From a virus: DNA of 42,483 nt. Position 1 is the first letter of the stretch. Every line of letters starts with the position of its first letter. A model generated the notes under the pieces. The model saw only the letters and a program-made list of their open reading frames with translations, was not told where the DNA came from and did no database searches. Below, piece after piece: positions 26,850-35,954 of the stretch. The position numbers and the translations under genes are program-made. The stretch is from the IMG/VR virus record IMGVR_UViG_3300041409_000120, positions 1 through 42,483 of that record; one strand, 5' to 3'.

Positions 26850-28370
26850 TCATACTGCCGTCAACTCTTTCCGAGCTTTATCAGATCTAAGGCGAATGGA
26901 AACACCCTGAATCGTGTAACCCTGCGAAGCTGTTGCGTTTCTCATCTTCAAGCTAAAAAGGTTTCCCCGGCCAGCAACATACATACGCTTGGCCACAGAA
27001 TTTTGACCGCCCCAGACGTCCGTATCCCAGATAGCCGTATCCCAGAGAGAACCTGAGGCCACTAGACTTGAACTCTGAGTTCTTTGAGTCGAACTGAAAT
27101 CGAAACCATATGAAAGTTCTAGAACCGTGGCCGTCTCATTCAAGGCCGAGACGGTAAAATAAAGAGGGTCAATTGTCGCGTCAAGACCGCCTGTGTTTTT
27201 AAAGGGGGTGCGCCAAAAGGCGTCAATGACTCCAGGAGAAGCAACAGAAGCATCAGAATAGATTGTCGATTTCATTTTCTCGTACATTTTCCCATCGTAA
27301 TGCCCGGCAAAGAACCTACGATTTTGAACGAGAAATGGCGTATTAACTTTGAAACCGGTCGTGAATCTCAGCCAGCATTCGTGCTTGATGTCCCAGATAA
27401 TGCAATAGTTGTTTGATGTGTTCGATCCCGTCGAAACAAACCACATAATCCATTCCAATGGTTGATAGTAGAAGCCCTGGATATACTGGATGCGGTTTGT
27501 GTTTATTGTGTCCCAGACGTCATTGATCGAATTTGGATAAATTTGGAAGTTGACGCCGTCACTCGTTGATCTCATGCGAAGACCTGGTGTAATGAAATAA
27601 CAGACCCCATTGGCATAAGCAAAGGCATATCGCCCGGCAATGCCAACTCCCTTCTGAAGTTGATAAATAGGGAAAGGTTGCCGCGTCAAGACCATCAGAT
27701 GCGTACTAGAATTCTTGAAAAGAATGGCTGTATCTGGGCCCATAACAACGCCGCATTGAAGAGCTTCGCCGTCAGATAAAGCCACGTCTGCGGTGCCTGA
27801 TCCAGCGCCCGTCCAATCTTCCGGATTGGAAACAATAGGCCAATAGATCCGGCTTGGATTGGCGGCCGTTCCTACTCCAAAAATGCGATTGTTGGCGGCA
27901 AATCCTGTATAAGCCGAAGGCGGGGAACCACCCAGAGCGGCGGCATTGCCTGATCCTGAATACTTAAAAGGAGCATCGGGAGTGCCCCCAAACCAGATTT
28001 GAAGGTTATTGAAATTAAGCGGCGTCCAGAGGTTATTCTGCCCGGACGTAATGGTGATGGCCCCAGTCGCATCAACCATCGTTCCAGATAACCCGGAATC
28101 CGTGAAGAACTTCGTTCCCGCAATGGCAGTTAAGAACTGCGTCCCGGAGTTCAGCTGGATATATCCGCCTCCCACGACAGCCGTTGCGCTGGATACCATA
28201 ACCGAAGAATTCCATGCCGAATCCCCATTTCGTTTCTTAAAGCCTTTGTCTAGAACAACAATATTGTCAAGATCAGCCGCTTCATTTAAATCGGACAGAT
28301 ATTCGGGATCGAACGTATTAAGACCGCCCGTGAAATCGCTGATGTCAACGTTCGGTCCCCTTGGCGGCAT
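26850..28370 (-). CDS. Podovirus-type tail/stabilisation protein
   Basis: A 506-residue protein. The start 'DISDFTGGLNTFDPEYLSDL' with 'LDNIVVLDKGFKKRNGD' matches the widespread 'D..GGLN......L.....A.D..N.....G.l.KR.G' opening of tail-tube/nozzle-type proteins of short-tailed phages. The rest is beta-rich, with repeated loop-strand units. It would sit below the adaptor in the tail hub. ATGA overlap with the adaptor gene. Confidence 0.7.
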   Translation of the reverse strand: MPPRGPNVDISDFTGGLNTFDPEYLSDLNEAADLDNIVVLDKGFKKRNGDSAWNSSVMVSSATAVVGGGYIQLNSGTQFLTAIAGTKFFTDSGLSGTMVDATGAITITSGQNNLWTPLNFNNLQIWFGGTPDAPFKYSGSGNAAALGGSPPSAYTGFAANNRIFGVGTAANPSRIYWPIVSNPEDWTGAGSGTADVALSDGEALQCGVVMGPDTAILFKNSSTHLMVLTRQPFPIYQLQKGVGIAGRYAFAYANGVCYFITPGLRMRSTSDGVNFQIYPNSINDVWDTINTNRIQYIQGFYYQPLEWIMWFVSTGSNTSNNYCIIWDIKHECWLRFTTGFKVNTPFLVQNRRFFAGHYDGKMYEKMKSTIYSDASVASPGVIDAFWRTPFKNTGGLDATIDPLYFTVSALNETATVLELSYGFDFSSTQRTQSSSLVASGSLWDTAIWDTDVWGGQNSVAKRMYVAGRGNLFSLKMRNATASQGYTIQGVSIRLRSDKARKELTAV

Positions 28371-29281
28371 TAGCTACCTCTCGGGTAATAGGAGGTCAGC
28401 GGCATATAGCCTAAGCTGCCGCCTATGGGTTGATTTTCAGCCGATGTCATAACGCGGTGTCTATGCATAGACGTCTCATATTCCGTCTTCATGTCTTCCA
28501 AGCCTCTCATGAAATCGGCTTGCGCTTCGTCGTCACGGCCATCATCAAGGAACTTATATCCTTCAATCGCGGCGGCATCGAGAAGGACGGAAGTGTGCCA
28601 TTTGGCGGGAATGACAGGGACGTCCGTGTTAGACGACATATCGATTGCCACTTTGAGGTAGTCAATGGAAAGATTGATCGCGGCATCTGGATTAGGCCAC
28701 AAACGAAACTGCGGGTATCCGTTGGAATCAAGACCGCAAGGCATATAGATACGAGGCGTACCACTCGACAGAAATCCAGGATTGACGGCCTGAAAGAACT
28801 CGGGCGTCGTTTCCGTAAGCTGATATGGCAAGACAGACTGCGAGACCTGAATAATACGGTCAACGGTAGCGTCCGTCGAGTAATAGAGCTTGCGGATTAT
28901 ATAGGTAGCGGCAGTCGCCGTATATAAAGCACCGATTTCAAGCGTGGCGGTAGCTGTTCCAGCCGTATGTGCCGTAATCTTGTACCAATCGTTTGAGCTG
29001 GATGTTTGAAGATACTGTCCGGCCTTGGAAGCGGCAATCGTGGCACTGAACGTAATAGACGTGCTTCCAGCCGTTGTTGCCACCGTTCCTGTGGTGTAAT
29101 CTGTCACCGTTTGCACAACCAAGGGCGTAGACGCCCTGTTAAACGGCCATTCAAAGGCTCTCAATATCTTCTGCTGACCTTTATTAATCCAGCGCTTTAG
29201 AAGCGTGTCATTAGAAGAAACAGTCTGATCAAGACCGACCTGGTCAGCCAAATCCTGCCTTAGTTGAAGGAATGTCGCCAT
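28370..29281 (-). CDS. Head-tail adaptor (gatekeeper) protein
   Basis: A 303-residue form starting MATFLQLRQDLADQVGLD (ATG overlaps the upstream TAA). 'LRQDLADQ.G......S.DTLLKRWINKGQQKILRAFEWPF' is the helical head shared by podovirus adaptor proteins; the centre is beta-rich and the C-terminus (about 240-290) helical. It would dock on the portal and hold the tail protein encoded next. Confidence 0.7.
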   Translation of the reverse strand: MATFLQLRQDLADQVGLDQTVSSNDTLLKRWINKGQQKILRAFEWPFNRASTPLVVQTVTDYTTGTVATTAGSTSITFSATIAASKAGQYLQTSSSNDWYKITAHTAGTATATLEIGALYTATAATYIIRKLYYSTDATVDRIIQVSQSVLPYQLTETTPEFFQAVNPGFLSSGTPRIYMPCGLDSNGYPQFRLWPNPDAAINLSIDYLKVAIDMSSNTDVPVIPAKWHTSVLLDAAAIEGYKFLDDGRDDEAQADFMRGLEDMKTEYETSMHRHRVMTSAENQPIGGSLGYMPLTSYYPRGS

Positions 29282-29577
29282 TAGCTTGCGTAGTTCCAAG
29301 TGACGGTGACGTTCGTTGTATTAGCATCTACATCAACAAAACATCCGGCTGGGAAAAGCAATCCTTGCGTCCCAAAATTGATCGTTTTCCCCGTACTGAT
29401 AGATCCCGTCTCGGTAATAAAGGCTACTCCGGCGGTAGATGTTCCATTACGAAGACTGACAACGGATGCCGTTCCACCACTGATAATATGAAGAGTGAAA
29501 ATCCGCACTGCTATTCCTGATGTCCCAACAGGACCGTCAGAGGTCGTAAAAGCTTGTGTGCCAGCGTTCTGAATCAT
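29281..29577 (-). CDS. Small beta-sandwich virion protein
   Basis: A 98-residue protein; all-beta pattern with Gly/Thr/Ser turns and no cysteine cluster. 'GTSGIAVRIFTLHIISGGTA' and 'FPAGCFVDVDANTTNVTVTW' resemble small decoration/tail proteins; it shares its style with 41836..42210. No family named. Confidence 0.6.
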   Translation of the reverse strand: MIQNAGTQAFTTSDGPVGTSGIAVRIFTLHIISGGTASVVSLRNGTSTAGVAFITETGSISTGKTINFGTQGLLFPAGCFVDVDANTTNVTVTWNYAS

Positions 29578-29578
29578 G

Positions 29579-30100
29579 TTATGCCTCCACCGCTATTTTC
29601 TTTGGTCGTCCAGTCTTTTTCTTGGGTGCAATTTCAATGGTTTCTTCGGGCGTGATGATGGATGTGGGTTCAGGAGCTTCAACAAGTTCGCTCGGAACCG
29701 GAATGACGGGAATATCTTCAGGATCAAGAGCAAGCTCCGTATAAGCATCTTTCGCCAGAGGCTTAGCCATCTCTTCAAGTCGGTCGGTCAGTCGCACTTT
29801 AAGGTCAACTGCCCGTCGCACATAAACTCCGATTTCCTGCCAACGTTCCTTGTCGGAATTGACGAGCTTGTAGTCCAGAACGTAGGTAAATGGCTGGATA
29901 AATTTATCCATTCGCTGATATTCCGCGTTCCATCTTCCCACTTCTTGAACAGATCCGTTGTCTTTCATCCATGCCAGCCAATAGCGCGGAAAACCGGACA
30001 TATCTTTTGTTTTAAGTCCCGAAACAAGACGTTTCGGTAGAGAATCGAAAGCGATAATCCGGTCTGGTTCTCCGCCATTTACTAAACGCATTACTTGCAT
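29579..30100 (-). CDS. Structural-region protein with AT-hook-like tail
   Basis: A 173-residue protein. Residues about 1-115 are mixed alpha/beta with 'GFPRYWLAWMKDNGS'; a Pro/Glu-rich acidic linker leads to KKKTGRPKKI, an AT-hook-like basic motif. Such a tail could touch DNA in the head or simply be charged. Overlaps the methyltransferase gene by 10 nt. Confidence 0.6.
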   Translation of the reverse strand: MQVMRLVNGGEPDRIIAFDSLPKRLVSGLKTKDMSGFPRYWLAWMKDNGSVQEVGRWNAEYQRMDKFIQPFTYVLDYKLVNSDKERWQEIGVYVRRAVDLKVRLTDRLEEMAKPLAKDAYTELALDPEDIPVIPVPSELVEAPEPTSIITPEETIEIAPKKKTGRPKKIAVEA

Positions 30101-30735
30101 AGTTCTAGCTCCTTTGTGGAATCGTTTGTGGGCGCAAAACCAGCTCCCGCGCCAGGGACGACAATCGTGAATTCTGTCTGGGTTTTCTTCTCTAAAATAG
30201 CCGCGCCATGGCTATGTCGGTCATAGGCCAGCATCTTCCAATGGAGAGAGTCAGAGGCCAGAAATTGGATCATGGCATCACCTAAACTTCCTTGATTGGC
30301 TACGGATTCAATCTCTTTGCGAGGGTATGGCTTATCGTTCCAGTAACTGAGCGCCATGCCCGTGTCGTGGTAGAAGGTTTCGACATCATGTAAAGCAATC
30401 AGACCGCCTTCCGTTATGCGGTCATTTAAGGCCCTCAGCTCTTCGCGTAGCGTCCAATAGTTGTGATCGGTGTCAATGATGCAAAGATCAATGGAATTGG
30501 GCTTAAAACGCTGAAGTTCTTCATAACTAAGACCCGTTATCCAGACGATCCGCTCATCTAGGCCATCAATCTTTTTATCTGAAATGACATTAAATTCGAA
30601 GGCGTAAGCATCCAGAAGCGAGGCAATCATTCTGGTCAAATCACCATTTCCAGCTCCACATTCGACAATCATCTGAGGCTTTCGCTCTAAGATGATTTCT
30701 TTGAGGTTCAGAAATTTATCGAAATGGTTATGCAA
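30091..30735 (-). CDS. Class I SAM methyltransferase
   Basis: A 214-residue protein. 'MIVECGAGNGDLTRMIASLL' is motif I (E-x-G-x-G-x-G); 'DLCIIDTDHNYWTLREEL' followed by 'LIALHDV' fits the Methyltransf_24/CmcI-like group, often acting on sugars. It is the last gene of the sugar-modification block. Probable O- or N-methylation of a glycan made with its neighbours. Confidence 0.7.
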   Translation of the reverse strand: MHNHFDKFLNLKEIILERKPQMIVECGAGNGDLTRMIASLLDAYAFEFNVISDKKIDGLDERIVWITGLSYEELQRFKPNSIDLCIIDTDHNYWTLREELRALNDRITEGGLIALHDVETFYHDTGMALSYWNDKPYPRKEIESVANQGSLGDAMIQFLASDSLHWKMLAYDRHSHGAAILEKKTQTEFTIVVPGAGAGFAPTNDSTKELELCK

Positions 30736-31738
30736 GAACAGGGACCCTCGACTTCATAAATTCGTTCAAAATGACATCAATTCGATGCTGTATCGTGTGT
30801 TTTGTCATCACTTCTTCGTATCCTGCCTGGGCAATGGCTTCCCGCTCTTCGTCGTGAGCGAGGTAGTACTTTGCTTTCTCCACCATGTCATCCAATCCGT
30901 CATAAATGACAAGGTGCTTTTTGTCCTCAAACAGTTCTTCGATATGAGAGATACGGTCTGTCAAAAGCATCGTTCCGGTCGCCATAGTCTCGAAGCAACG
31001 CATGTTGATGTCGTCTTTCATGGCAATGTTGAACCCAATCTTTGAATTACCAATCCGTTCAGCGCATTTTTCAAAGAGAGCCTGTCCGTAATCGAAATTT
31101 GGGAAGGCAGAAAATAGCCGGTCCAAGGCCTCTTCCCGGTTAACTGAGTTCACATGCCCGATAAAACAGACGTCATAGTTCTTCGTGAACTTCTCTTGTT
31201 TCGGATAGGCCATAGGTTCGACAGCATGGGGGAGCCAGATGGGGTTAGCCACGCCGTCGCGCTTCATGTCCTCAACAGCCTGTTTCTGAGCGCAGAAAGC
31301 AAAATCCGCTCTCTTTGCCATCTCTAGACGGTAGGGATAACCAAGATGCGTATCAGAGGCCCAATATGCCATCGGATGAGGGGTATCGAGAGGCTTATAA
31401 GGCAGAAACCCCGTTAAGCCATCTTCCCCCCAATCGACGTGCACGTTAAGGTCATACGTCCCGAACATAGACAGATCACCCGTCGGGTAAATATGGTCAA
31501 TCTCGAAAGAATCGCCATACTTCTTAAAGAATTCTTTGGCGGACACTTCAGCTCTCGGGTCTTTTTTGTAAGACTTTCCATCAGCCGTTCCAAACCAAGG
31601 CAATAAATCGTTATTTGGTTGTCGTCCGGCGGCAATATCCAAGTGATACTGCATCCGTTTCAGGCAAGCTTGGACATAAAGAGGGTTTCCATCATTTCGT
31701 CCGAGTCTGCTCTCGAAATAGTTACCGATTCTAAGCAT
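30728..31738 (-). CDS. GT4/CgeB-like glycosyltransferase
   Basis: A 336-residue form starting MLRIGNYFESRLG with GGAGAG 5 nt upstream; the frame extends to 31855 inside the previous gene. 'YDVCFIGHVN', 'KIGFNIAMKDDINMRCFETMATGTMLLTD'-type blocks and 'AREAIAQAGYEEVMTKHT' are the C-terminal donor-binding half of GT-B enzymes (Glyco_trans_1-like). It likely transfers a nucleotide-activated sugar. Overlaps the next gene by 8 nt. Confidence 0.7.
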   Translation of the reverse strand: MLRIGNYFESRLGRNDGNPLYVQACLKRMQYHLDIAAGRQPNNDLLPWFGTADGKSYKKDPRAEVSAKEFFKKYGDSFEIDHIYPTGDLSMFGTYDLNVHVDWGEDGLTGFLPYKPLDTPHPMAYWASDTHLGYPYRLEMAKRADFAFCAQKQAVEDMKRDGVANPIWLPHAVEPMAYPKQEKFTKNYDVCFIGHVNSVNREEALDRLFSAFPNFDYGQALFEKCAERIGNSKIGFNIAMKDDINMRCFETMATGTMLLTDRISHIEELFEDKKHLVIYDGLDDMVEKAKYYLAHDEEREAIAQAGYEEVMTKHTIQHRIDVILNEFMKSRVPVLA

Positions 31739-33014
31739 TGATACTCTCCAATATCTTTCCGTTCTCAATCGGGGCCATATGCAATACCTTCTCAAAACAA
31801 CTGACAAAACTGATTCCGTTATGGGGGTCTTGCGATTCGATCTGCTTAAAACCACATAATTCGGCCAGATTCTTCAATGAACTTGGCGTGAAGGCATGAA
31901 GATGTTCTGGATTTAGAGGAATCGAATTGATCTTGTCCTGATTCGGAACAGCGATGACGAGACGCCCCTCTAACTTCAAGGCTTCATTCCAATTCTTCAA
32001 CGTTTCGACAGGATCAATTGAATGTTCGAGGATATGGCGGGCAATTACCGTATCCGATTCAAATAGCTGTCTCGGTAATTTCTTTGTAACATCCGCCTGA
32101 ACGTCAGCTACAGATTTCAGTCCTTCATGCAAATTGCTTGGGGCTTCCCCTTTTGCCGCCTGATCCACGCCAATCGCCTGGGGAACTGTTTTTCTAAACC
32201 CGCATCCCAGTTCAACAATCTTGGGTCCTCGAATAAACTGCCGTACCGTTTCCGCTTCTAAATCTGGCATATCAACGTTTTGGTGAGAGAATCCTCTGAT
32301 CGTTTCCATGTAAGTCTTAAACCCATGCTTCTGAATGAGCCAACGAGCCGTTCGGTCTGACATTTCTTTTGAATTCCAGCCACCCGGTTTGTCAGTCCCA
32401 CCTTTGACGCGCTCTCCCGTCTTAAAAGCGTGATGAATAATGAAAGCATCTGGATTTATAACAACGCTTTTACCGAGTTTTCGAAGTCGCATGCACATAT
32501 CAAGGTCGTCACCGCCGGGCGCACTCGTATCAATGCCGCCAGCCGCTTCTAGATCTGACTTTCTAACCATGACTGCGAAGAAAATCAGGTAACTTACTTC
32601 GGCAAGAAATCTCGGAGTGGCACGGCTGAAAACGCTGTGCCAACCGGCCGCTACGGTAGTGGCAGGACCCACAGCCGCTATGTTCTTATTGTTAAAGGGC
32701 CAGAGAAGTTGACTGTAGAAGTCCTGCGTAGCTTTTGGAATGAGCGTATCGTCGTTCTGAAAGCAGACAAAATCGCCCTGGGCGTGCTTTAGTCCGAGTT
32801 CAAGGCCACCTTCCCAGCCCAGATTCTTCCCCGGCGTCAATACTTTCGTATTAGGCCAGTCTTTCAGGAAGGTCATGTCCTGAATGCCATTATTGACAAC
32901 GATCAGTTCGCACAATCCGTCTAAAACACCTGTCTTGGCGATAGAATCGACGCAGGGAGTAAAAAACTGTTCGTTATTCCAGGTCGGAATTATAATGGAT
33001 GCCGTAGGTTTCAA
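31731..33014 (-). CDS. Bifunctional glycosyltransferase (GT2) - methyltransferase
   Basis: A 427-residue protein. Residues 1-240: GT2 fold, 'ASIIIPTWNNEQFFTPCVDS', 'GKNLGWEGGLE', 'DFVCFQNDDT' (DxD-type site) and 'GGDDLDMCMRLRKLGK'. Residues about 255-427: class I methyltransferase, 'KIVELGCGFRKTVPQAIGVD' and 'VIARHILEHSIDPVETLKNW', 'GRLVIAVPN'. The fusion suggests a sugar added and methylated in one step. Central in the four-gene sugar block. Confidence 0.8.
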   Translation of the reverse strand: MKPTASIIIPTWNNEQFFTPCVDSIAKTGVLDGLCELIVVNNGIQDMTFLKDWPNTKVLTPGKNLGWEGGLELGLKHAQGDFVCFQNDDTLIPKATQDFYSQLLWPFNNKNIAAVGPATTVAAGWHSVFSRATPRFLAEVSYLIFFAVMVRKSDLEAAGGIDTSAPGGDDLDMCMRLRKLGKSVVINPDAFIIHHAFKTGERVKGGTDKPGGWNSKEMSDRTARWLIQKHGFKTYMETIRGFSHQNVDMPDLEAETVRQFIRGPKIVELGCGFRKTVPQAIGVDQAAKGEAPSNLHEGLKSVADVQADVTKKLPRQLFESDTVIARHILEHSIDPVETLKNWNEALKLEGRLVIAVPNQDKINSIPLNPEHLHAFTPSSLKNLAELCGFKQIESQDPHNGISFVSCFEKVLHMAPIENGKILESINA

Positions 33015-33015
33015 A

Positions 33016-33828
33016 TTATTCTCCTAAAACTAAAACTGGTTCTTTGGAATCGTCGCCATTGCCTTGATATTTCTTGTACTCGCCGCACCGTTTCTCAATT
33101 TCCATGTCATATTCCTGACGTTGACGGAGCACATATTCTTCCGTGACGACTATCGGATGACTCACATGACCGAGTTTCACCCGCGTATCCATCCATGTCG
33201 TAAACCCGTACTTCTTGGCCTCATAACAGAAATTGATGTCTTCGCCGGTCTTATATGGGTTCATAAACCACGGATTTGGCATCTTTCGAAGAACGTCCAT
33301 CTTGATAAGAACAGCCCCAAACCCAACAGCATCCACTTGGACGAGCTTGTCTTTTGGATAGTTCATAATCGGGAAATTGGTAAAGGTGTCGCAGTTGCTG
33401 AGTGAATCCCAACCCTCAACGCATCGATACATCACGGGCTTATGCGGAAAGTTACGCGTGAAGGCGAGTGGAGCCACAATGTCTTTGTCGTCGGCGTACA
33501 GCTTCTCGAACAGATCATCTGGACACGTCATGTCATCATCGATCATGAACAGGTAATCGGCATTGGCAAACAGAGCCTTCTTCGCCATCTCTTCTCTTGC
33601 TACATGGACGTGCATACGGCCAATAACCACCTGAAGAAATTCAAAGCGCGGGTTGGCATTTTGTAGTTTCATCCTTTCTTCTAAATGTCCTAAATGCTTG
33701 AAATTGGAAAGACGATTGGTATAAGCCTCGCATCCCGTCATTCCTTCGTGAGGAAGTCCGACAATGACACGAATTATGTTCGGGTCTTTCTCGTTCGCCA
33801 GCACTTCCGGTTTAACGTATTCGCTCAT
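33016..33828 (-). CDS. GT-A glycosyltransferase
   Basis: A 270-residue protein. 'IRVIVGLPHEGMTGCEAYTN' starts a nucleotide-sugar fold, 'ADYLFMIDDDMTCPDDLFEK' holds the D-D-D metal/donor site and 'GEDINFCYEAKKYGF' the acceptor-side acidic motif. Found in phage genomes near capsid genes. First gene of the sugar block; ATGA overlap with 33825..34136 upstream. Confidence 0.7.
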   Translation of the reverse strand: MSEYVKPEVLANEKDPNIIRVIVGLPHEGMTGCEAYTNRLSNFKHLGHLEERMKLQNANPRFEFLQVVIGRMHVHVAREEMAKKALFANADYLFMIDDDMTCPDDLFEKLYADDKDIVAPLAFTRNFPHKPVMYRCVEGWDSLSNCDTFTNFPIMNYPKDKLVQVDAVGFGAVLIKMDVLRKMPNPWFMNPYKTGEDINFCYEAKKYGFTTWMDTRVKLGHVSHPIVVTEEYVLRQRQEYDMEIEKRCGEYKKYQGNGDDSKEPVLVLGE

Positions 33829-34136
33829 CCGTACACTCGCAGTTGCACTTTAATGAACTCCCACCACGTAAACATCTTCGGAGTTCCTATACGATGACCT
33901 GAATGCAAAGAACGGAGGCGTTGCGACATAACCTTCGTCACAACGCCCCCATCCACATTGCACTTTGAAATGTCCAACAAGATAAATCGCAAAGGATTCT
34001 TAAACGTAGGAGCCCATTGGAGCATTAAGCTCGTAGGCCAACGTCCGGTCCCCTTCATAAAAGCCGTAACCCATTGCATGAAGATGTCCCCTTCATTTAT
34101 GGGTTGAGGCATTTGCGCGATTTCTTGTTGTTCCAT
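33825..34136 (-). CDS. Hypothetical head-region protein
   Basis: A 103-residue protein starting MEQQEIAQMPQPINEGD. Trp-rich, mixed alpha/beta ('FMQWVTAFMKGTGRWPTSL'). It follows the stop of 34137..34595 directly and overlaps the glycosyltransferase start. No family recognised. Confidence 0.55.
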   Translation of the reverse strand: MEQQEIAQMPQPINEGDIFMQWVTAFMKGTGRWPTSLMLQWAPTFKNPLRFILLDISKCNVDGGVVTKVMSQRLRSLHSGHRIGTPKMFTWWEFIKVQLRVYG

Positions 34137-34595
34137 TTAGATAGCCCGAACGATTCCGGAGACGAAGCTCTGGTTCAGGTTCGAGATATCAACAGGAACC
34201 GTGGTGGCCGCATAGACGAACCGGTAAAGGAGCGTCGAAGCAGTTTCCGCGTTGTTGATGCCCGAGAAGAACGTTCCAGCCGCCGCGCCGGGGCGAAGAA
34301 TATCGCCGCCAGTGATGGTGATGGACGTTCCAACGTTCGAGATCTGCACGGAGTTCACAAAACCCCATGCCGTCACGAGACCGAACCCGTTGATAGCAAT
34401 GTCCTGAGTCGCCACGCCAACAAACCCTCTTGCAAGAGCCGTCGTCGCTCGGACCGCGCTGATTCCATCAATAGAAGCGGCCGCAATCGGGAAAGCGGCT
34501 CCCAATCCGGTCGTGATAGAACCACCACCATCAACGTTTTTAACCATAAGCTGAATCTTTTCTGGATCTGTACGATTAAGTTGCTGAATTAACAT
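34137..34595 (-). CDS. Probable head decoration/structural protein
   Basis: A 152-residue protein, Ala/Gly/Thr/Ile-rich and beta-like ('GTSITITGGDILRPGAAAGT'), typical of small capsid accessory proteins. GGAGAT upstream. Lies among head genes. No named family. Confidence 0.6.
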   Translation of the reverse strand: MLIQQLNRTDPEKIQLMVKNVDGGGSITTGLGAAFPIAAASIDGISAVRATTALARGFVGVATQDIAINGFGLVTAWGFVNSVQISNVGTSITITGGDILRPGAAAGTFFSGINNAETASTLLYRFVYAATTVPVDISNLNQSFVSGIVRAI

Positions 34596-34677
34596 TTTGA
34601 ATCTCCTTCAGGCTATTGCCTGTGTGCTAGATTGCTGTAACTTGGGAGGCATTGCCCCCACCAGTCCTTCGCGTCCT

Positions 34678-34959
34678 CTAGGCACTGATAATGATGAACC
34701 GACCCGTTGTAACCACCTGACGATTAGCCACACTGAGCGTGATCGTTCCAGTCCCGGCGTTCGTTGAAATGAACACGGGAATTTCCTGATCGGGGCCATT
34801 GCCCGAATCCTGTGAATCGAACCGCGCAAAGTACACGCGGCCTCCTTCGACAGTAAACGTCGCATTGGCTTGTCCCGCCACAGTTTCTGACCAATCACCA
34901 GCCGTGTACTTCAGGTCTCCAAAGGCTCCTCTACGAACATTGGCTGTTGCAAATGCCAT
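34678..34959 (-). CDS. Probable head decoration protein
   Basis: A 93-residue protein, all-beta, beginning MAFATANVRRGAFGDLKYTAG. Directly after the major capsid gene, as decoration proteins often are. GGAGGG precedes the ATG. About 80 nt without a gene follow. Confidence 0.6.
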   Translation of the reverse strand: MAFATANVRRGAFGDLKYTAGDWSETVAGQANATFTVEGGRVYFARFDSQDSGNGPDQEIPVFISTNAGTGTITLSVANRQVVTTGRFIIISA

Positions 34960-34971
34960 AAAAGACCCTCC

Positions 34972-35943
34972 TTACGCCGTCACAGACGTCAGTTTTCCCA
35001 GTTTGCGGCGATTACCACTCGTCATACAGCAAGCCAAGAGAAGCTTGGATGTCTTGGCATCTTGATTGGTGGGCGTCACAAACGGAGTCGCAATAAAGTC
35101 CGTGTCGGTATTCACAATAAACTCTAACCCGCCGGAATGAATGGCATAGATCGTCCCCGTTGTCGCCTGAGGGCTCCATGTCCACGGAATTCCTTTGAAT
35201 TCGAGGTTCTTGATTCCAATGTCAGCTAATTTATTCGTGTTGAAACGTTCCTGCGAAACAAGCGAAGACTCGTAATACTGAAACTCGCTTTGAGACGAGA
35301 TCAGCATTTCCGGCATTCCCGCTGGGTTCAGCATGGAGAGCGTGTTGCAGAGCGCGGTCAAGTCTGACCGCCCCTGTGCCGCGAAAGAGCCAGAGGTTGT
35401 CGAAGTCGAGGCCCACCAGGTGTTGGTAGTGCCGTTAATCGATCCAATGGTTCCGCTTGAAGCAATGATGGCAGGCAAGGATTGAATATCTTTCGGACCT
35501 GGAGTTCCCGCGAACATATGCTGTTCCAGCTTCAGGTTTAAAGATTCTTCCGCCTGCATCTTTTTGGTTTCCAGAATTTCTTCGATCTTGGAATCCCCGG
35601 CATTGGCTACGCGTTCGGTAAAGCCGTCAATAGTAACGGTGGCGGCATACTGAGCCCAGGGCCAATTGTCACGCGTCATTCCATCCTGCGGAGTCATCGA
35701 TAACGTATCGTATCGCTGATAGGACTGAGCCGTATCATTGATCGCATAAATCTCGCCATGAGACAAGGACACTCCGCCGCGTTTTCGCATCTTCCCGCCG
35801 TATTTCCCCTGATAGAAGAAATTAAGAACGGGATTCACTTTAAAGACGTTATCTCGAATGCCGGGAATTAAGTTGTACCAGCTCGTTGTTAAAAGCTCGT
35901 CAACGTTTCCGGGACCGAAACTTTGGGTAACTGGTGCTGACAT
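34972..35943 (-). CDS. Major capsid protein
   Basis: A 323-residue protein starting behind AGGAGG. The N-terminal arm ('DELLTTSWYNLIPGIRDNVF'), 'GKMRKRGGVSLSHGEI', a long helix ('AEESLNLKLEQHMFAG'), 'DLTALCNTLSMLNPAGMPEM' and a C-terminal 'NRRKLGKLTSV' follow HK97-fold capsid proteins in length and order. Position between scaffold and decoration genes agrees. No protease is visible, so maturation may be cleavage-free. Confidence 0.8.
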   Translation of the reverse strand: MSAPVTQSFGPGNVDELLTTSWYNLIPGIRDNVFKVNPVLNFFYQGKYGGKMRKRGGVSLSHGEIYAINDTAQSYQRYDTLSMTPQDGMTRDNWPWAQYAATVTIDGFTERVANAGDSKIEEILETKKMQAEESLNLKLEQHMFAGTPGPKDIQSLPAIIASSGTIGSINGTTNTWWASTSTTSGSFAAQGRSDLTALCNTLSMLNPAGMPEMLISSQSEFQYYESSLVSQERFNTNKLADIGIKNLEFKGIPWTWSPQATTGTIYAIHSGGLEFIVNTDTDFIATPFVTPTNQDAKTSKLLLACCMTSGNRRKLGKLTSVTA

Positions 35944-35954
35944 AAAAGTTCCTC

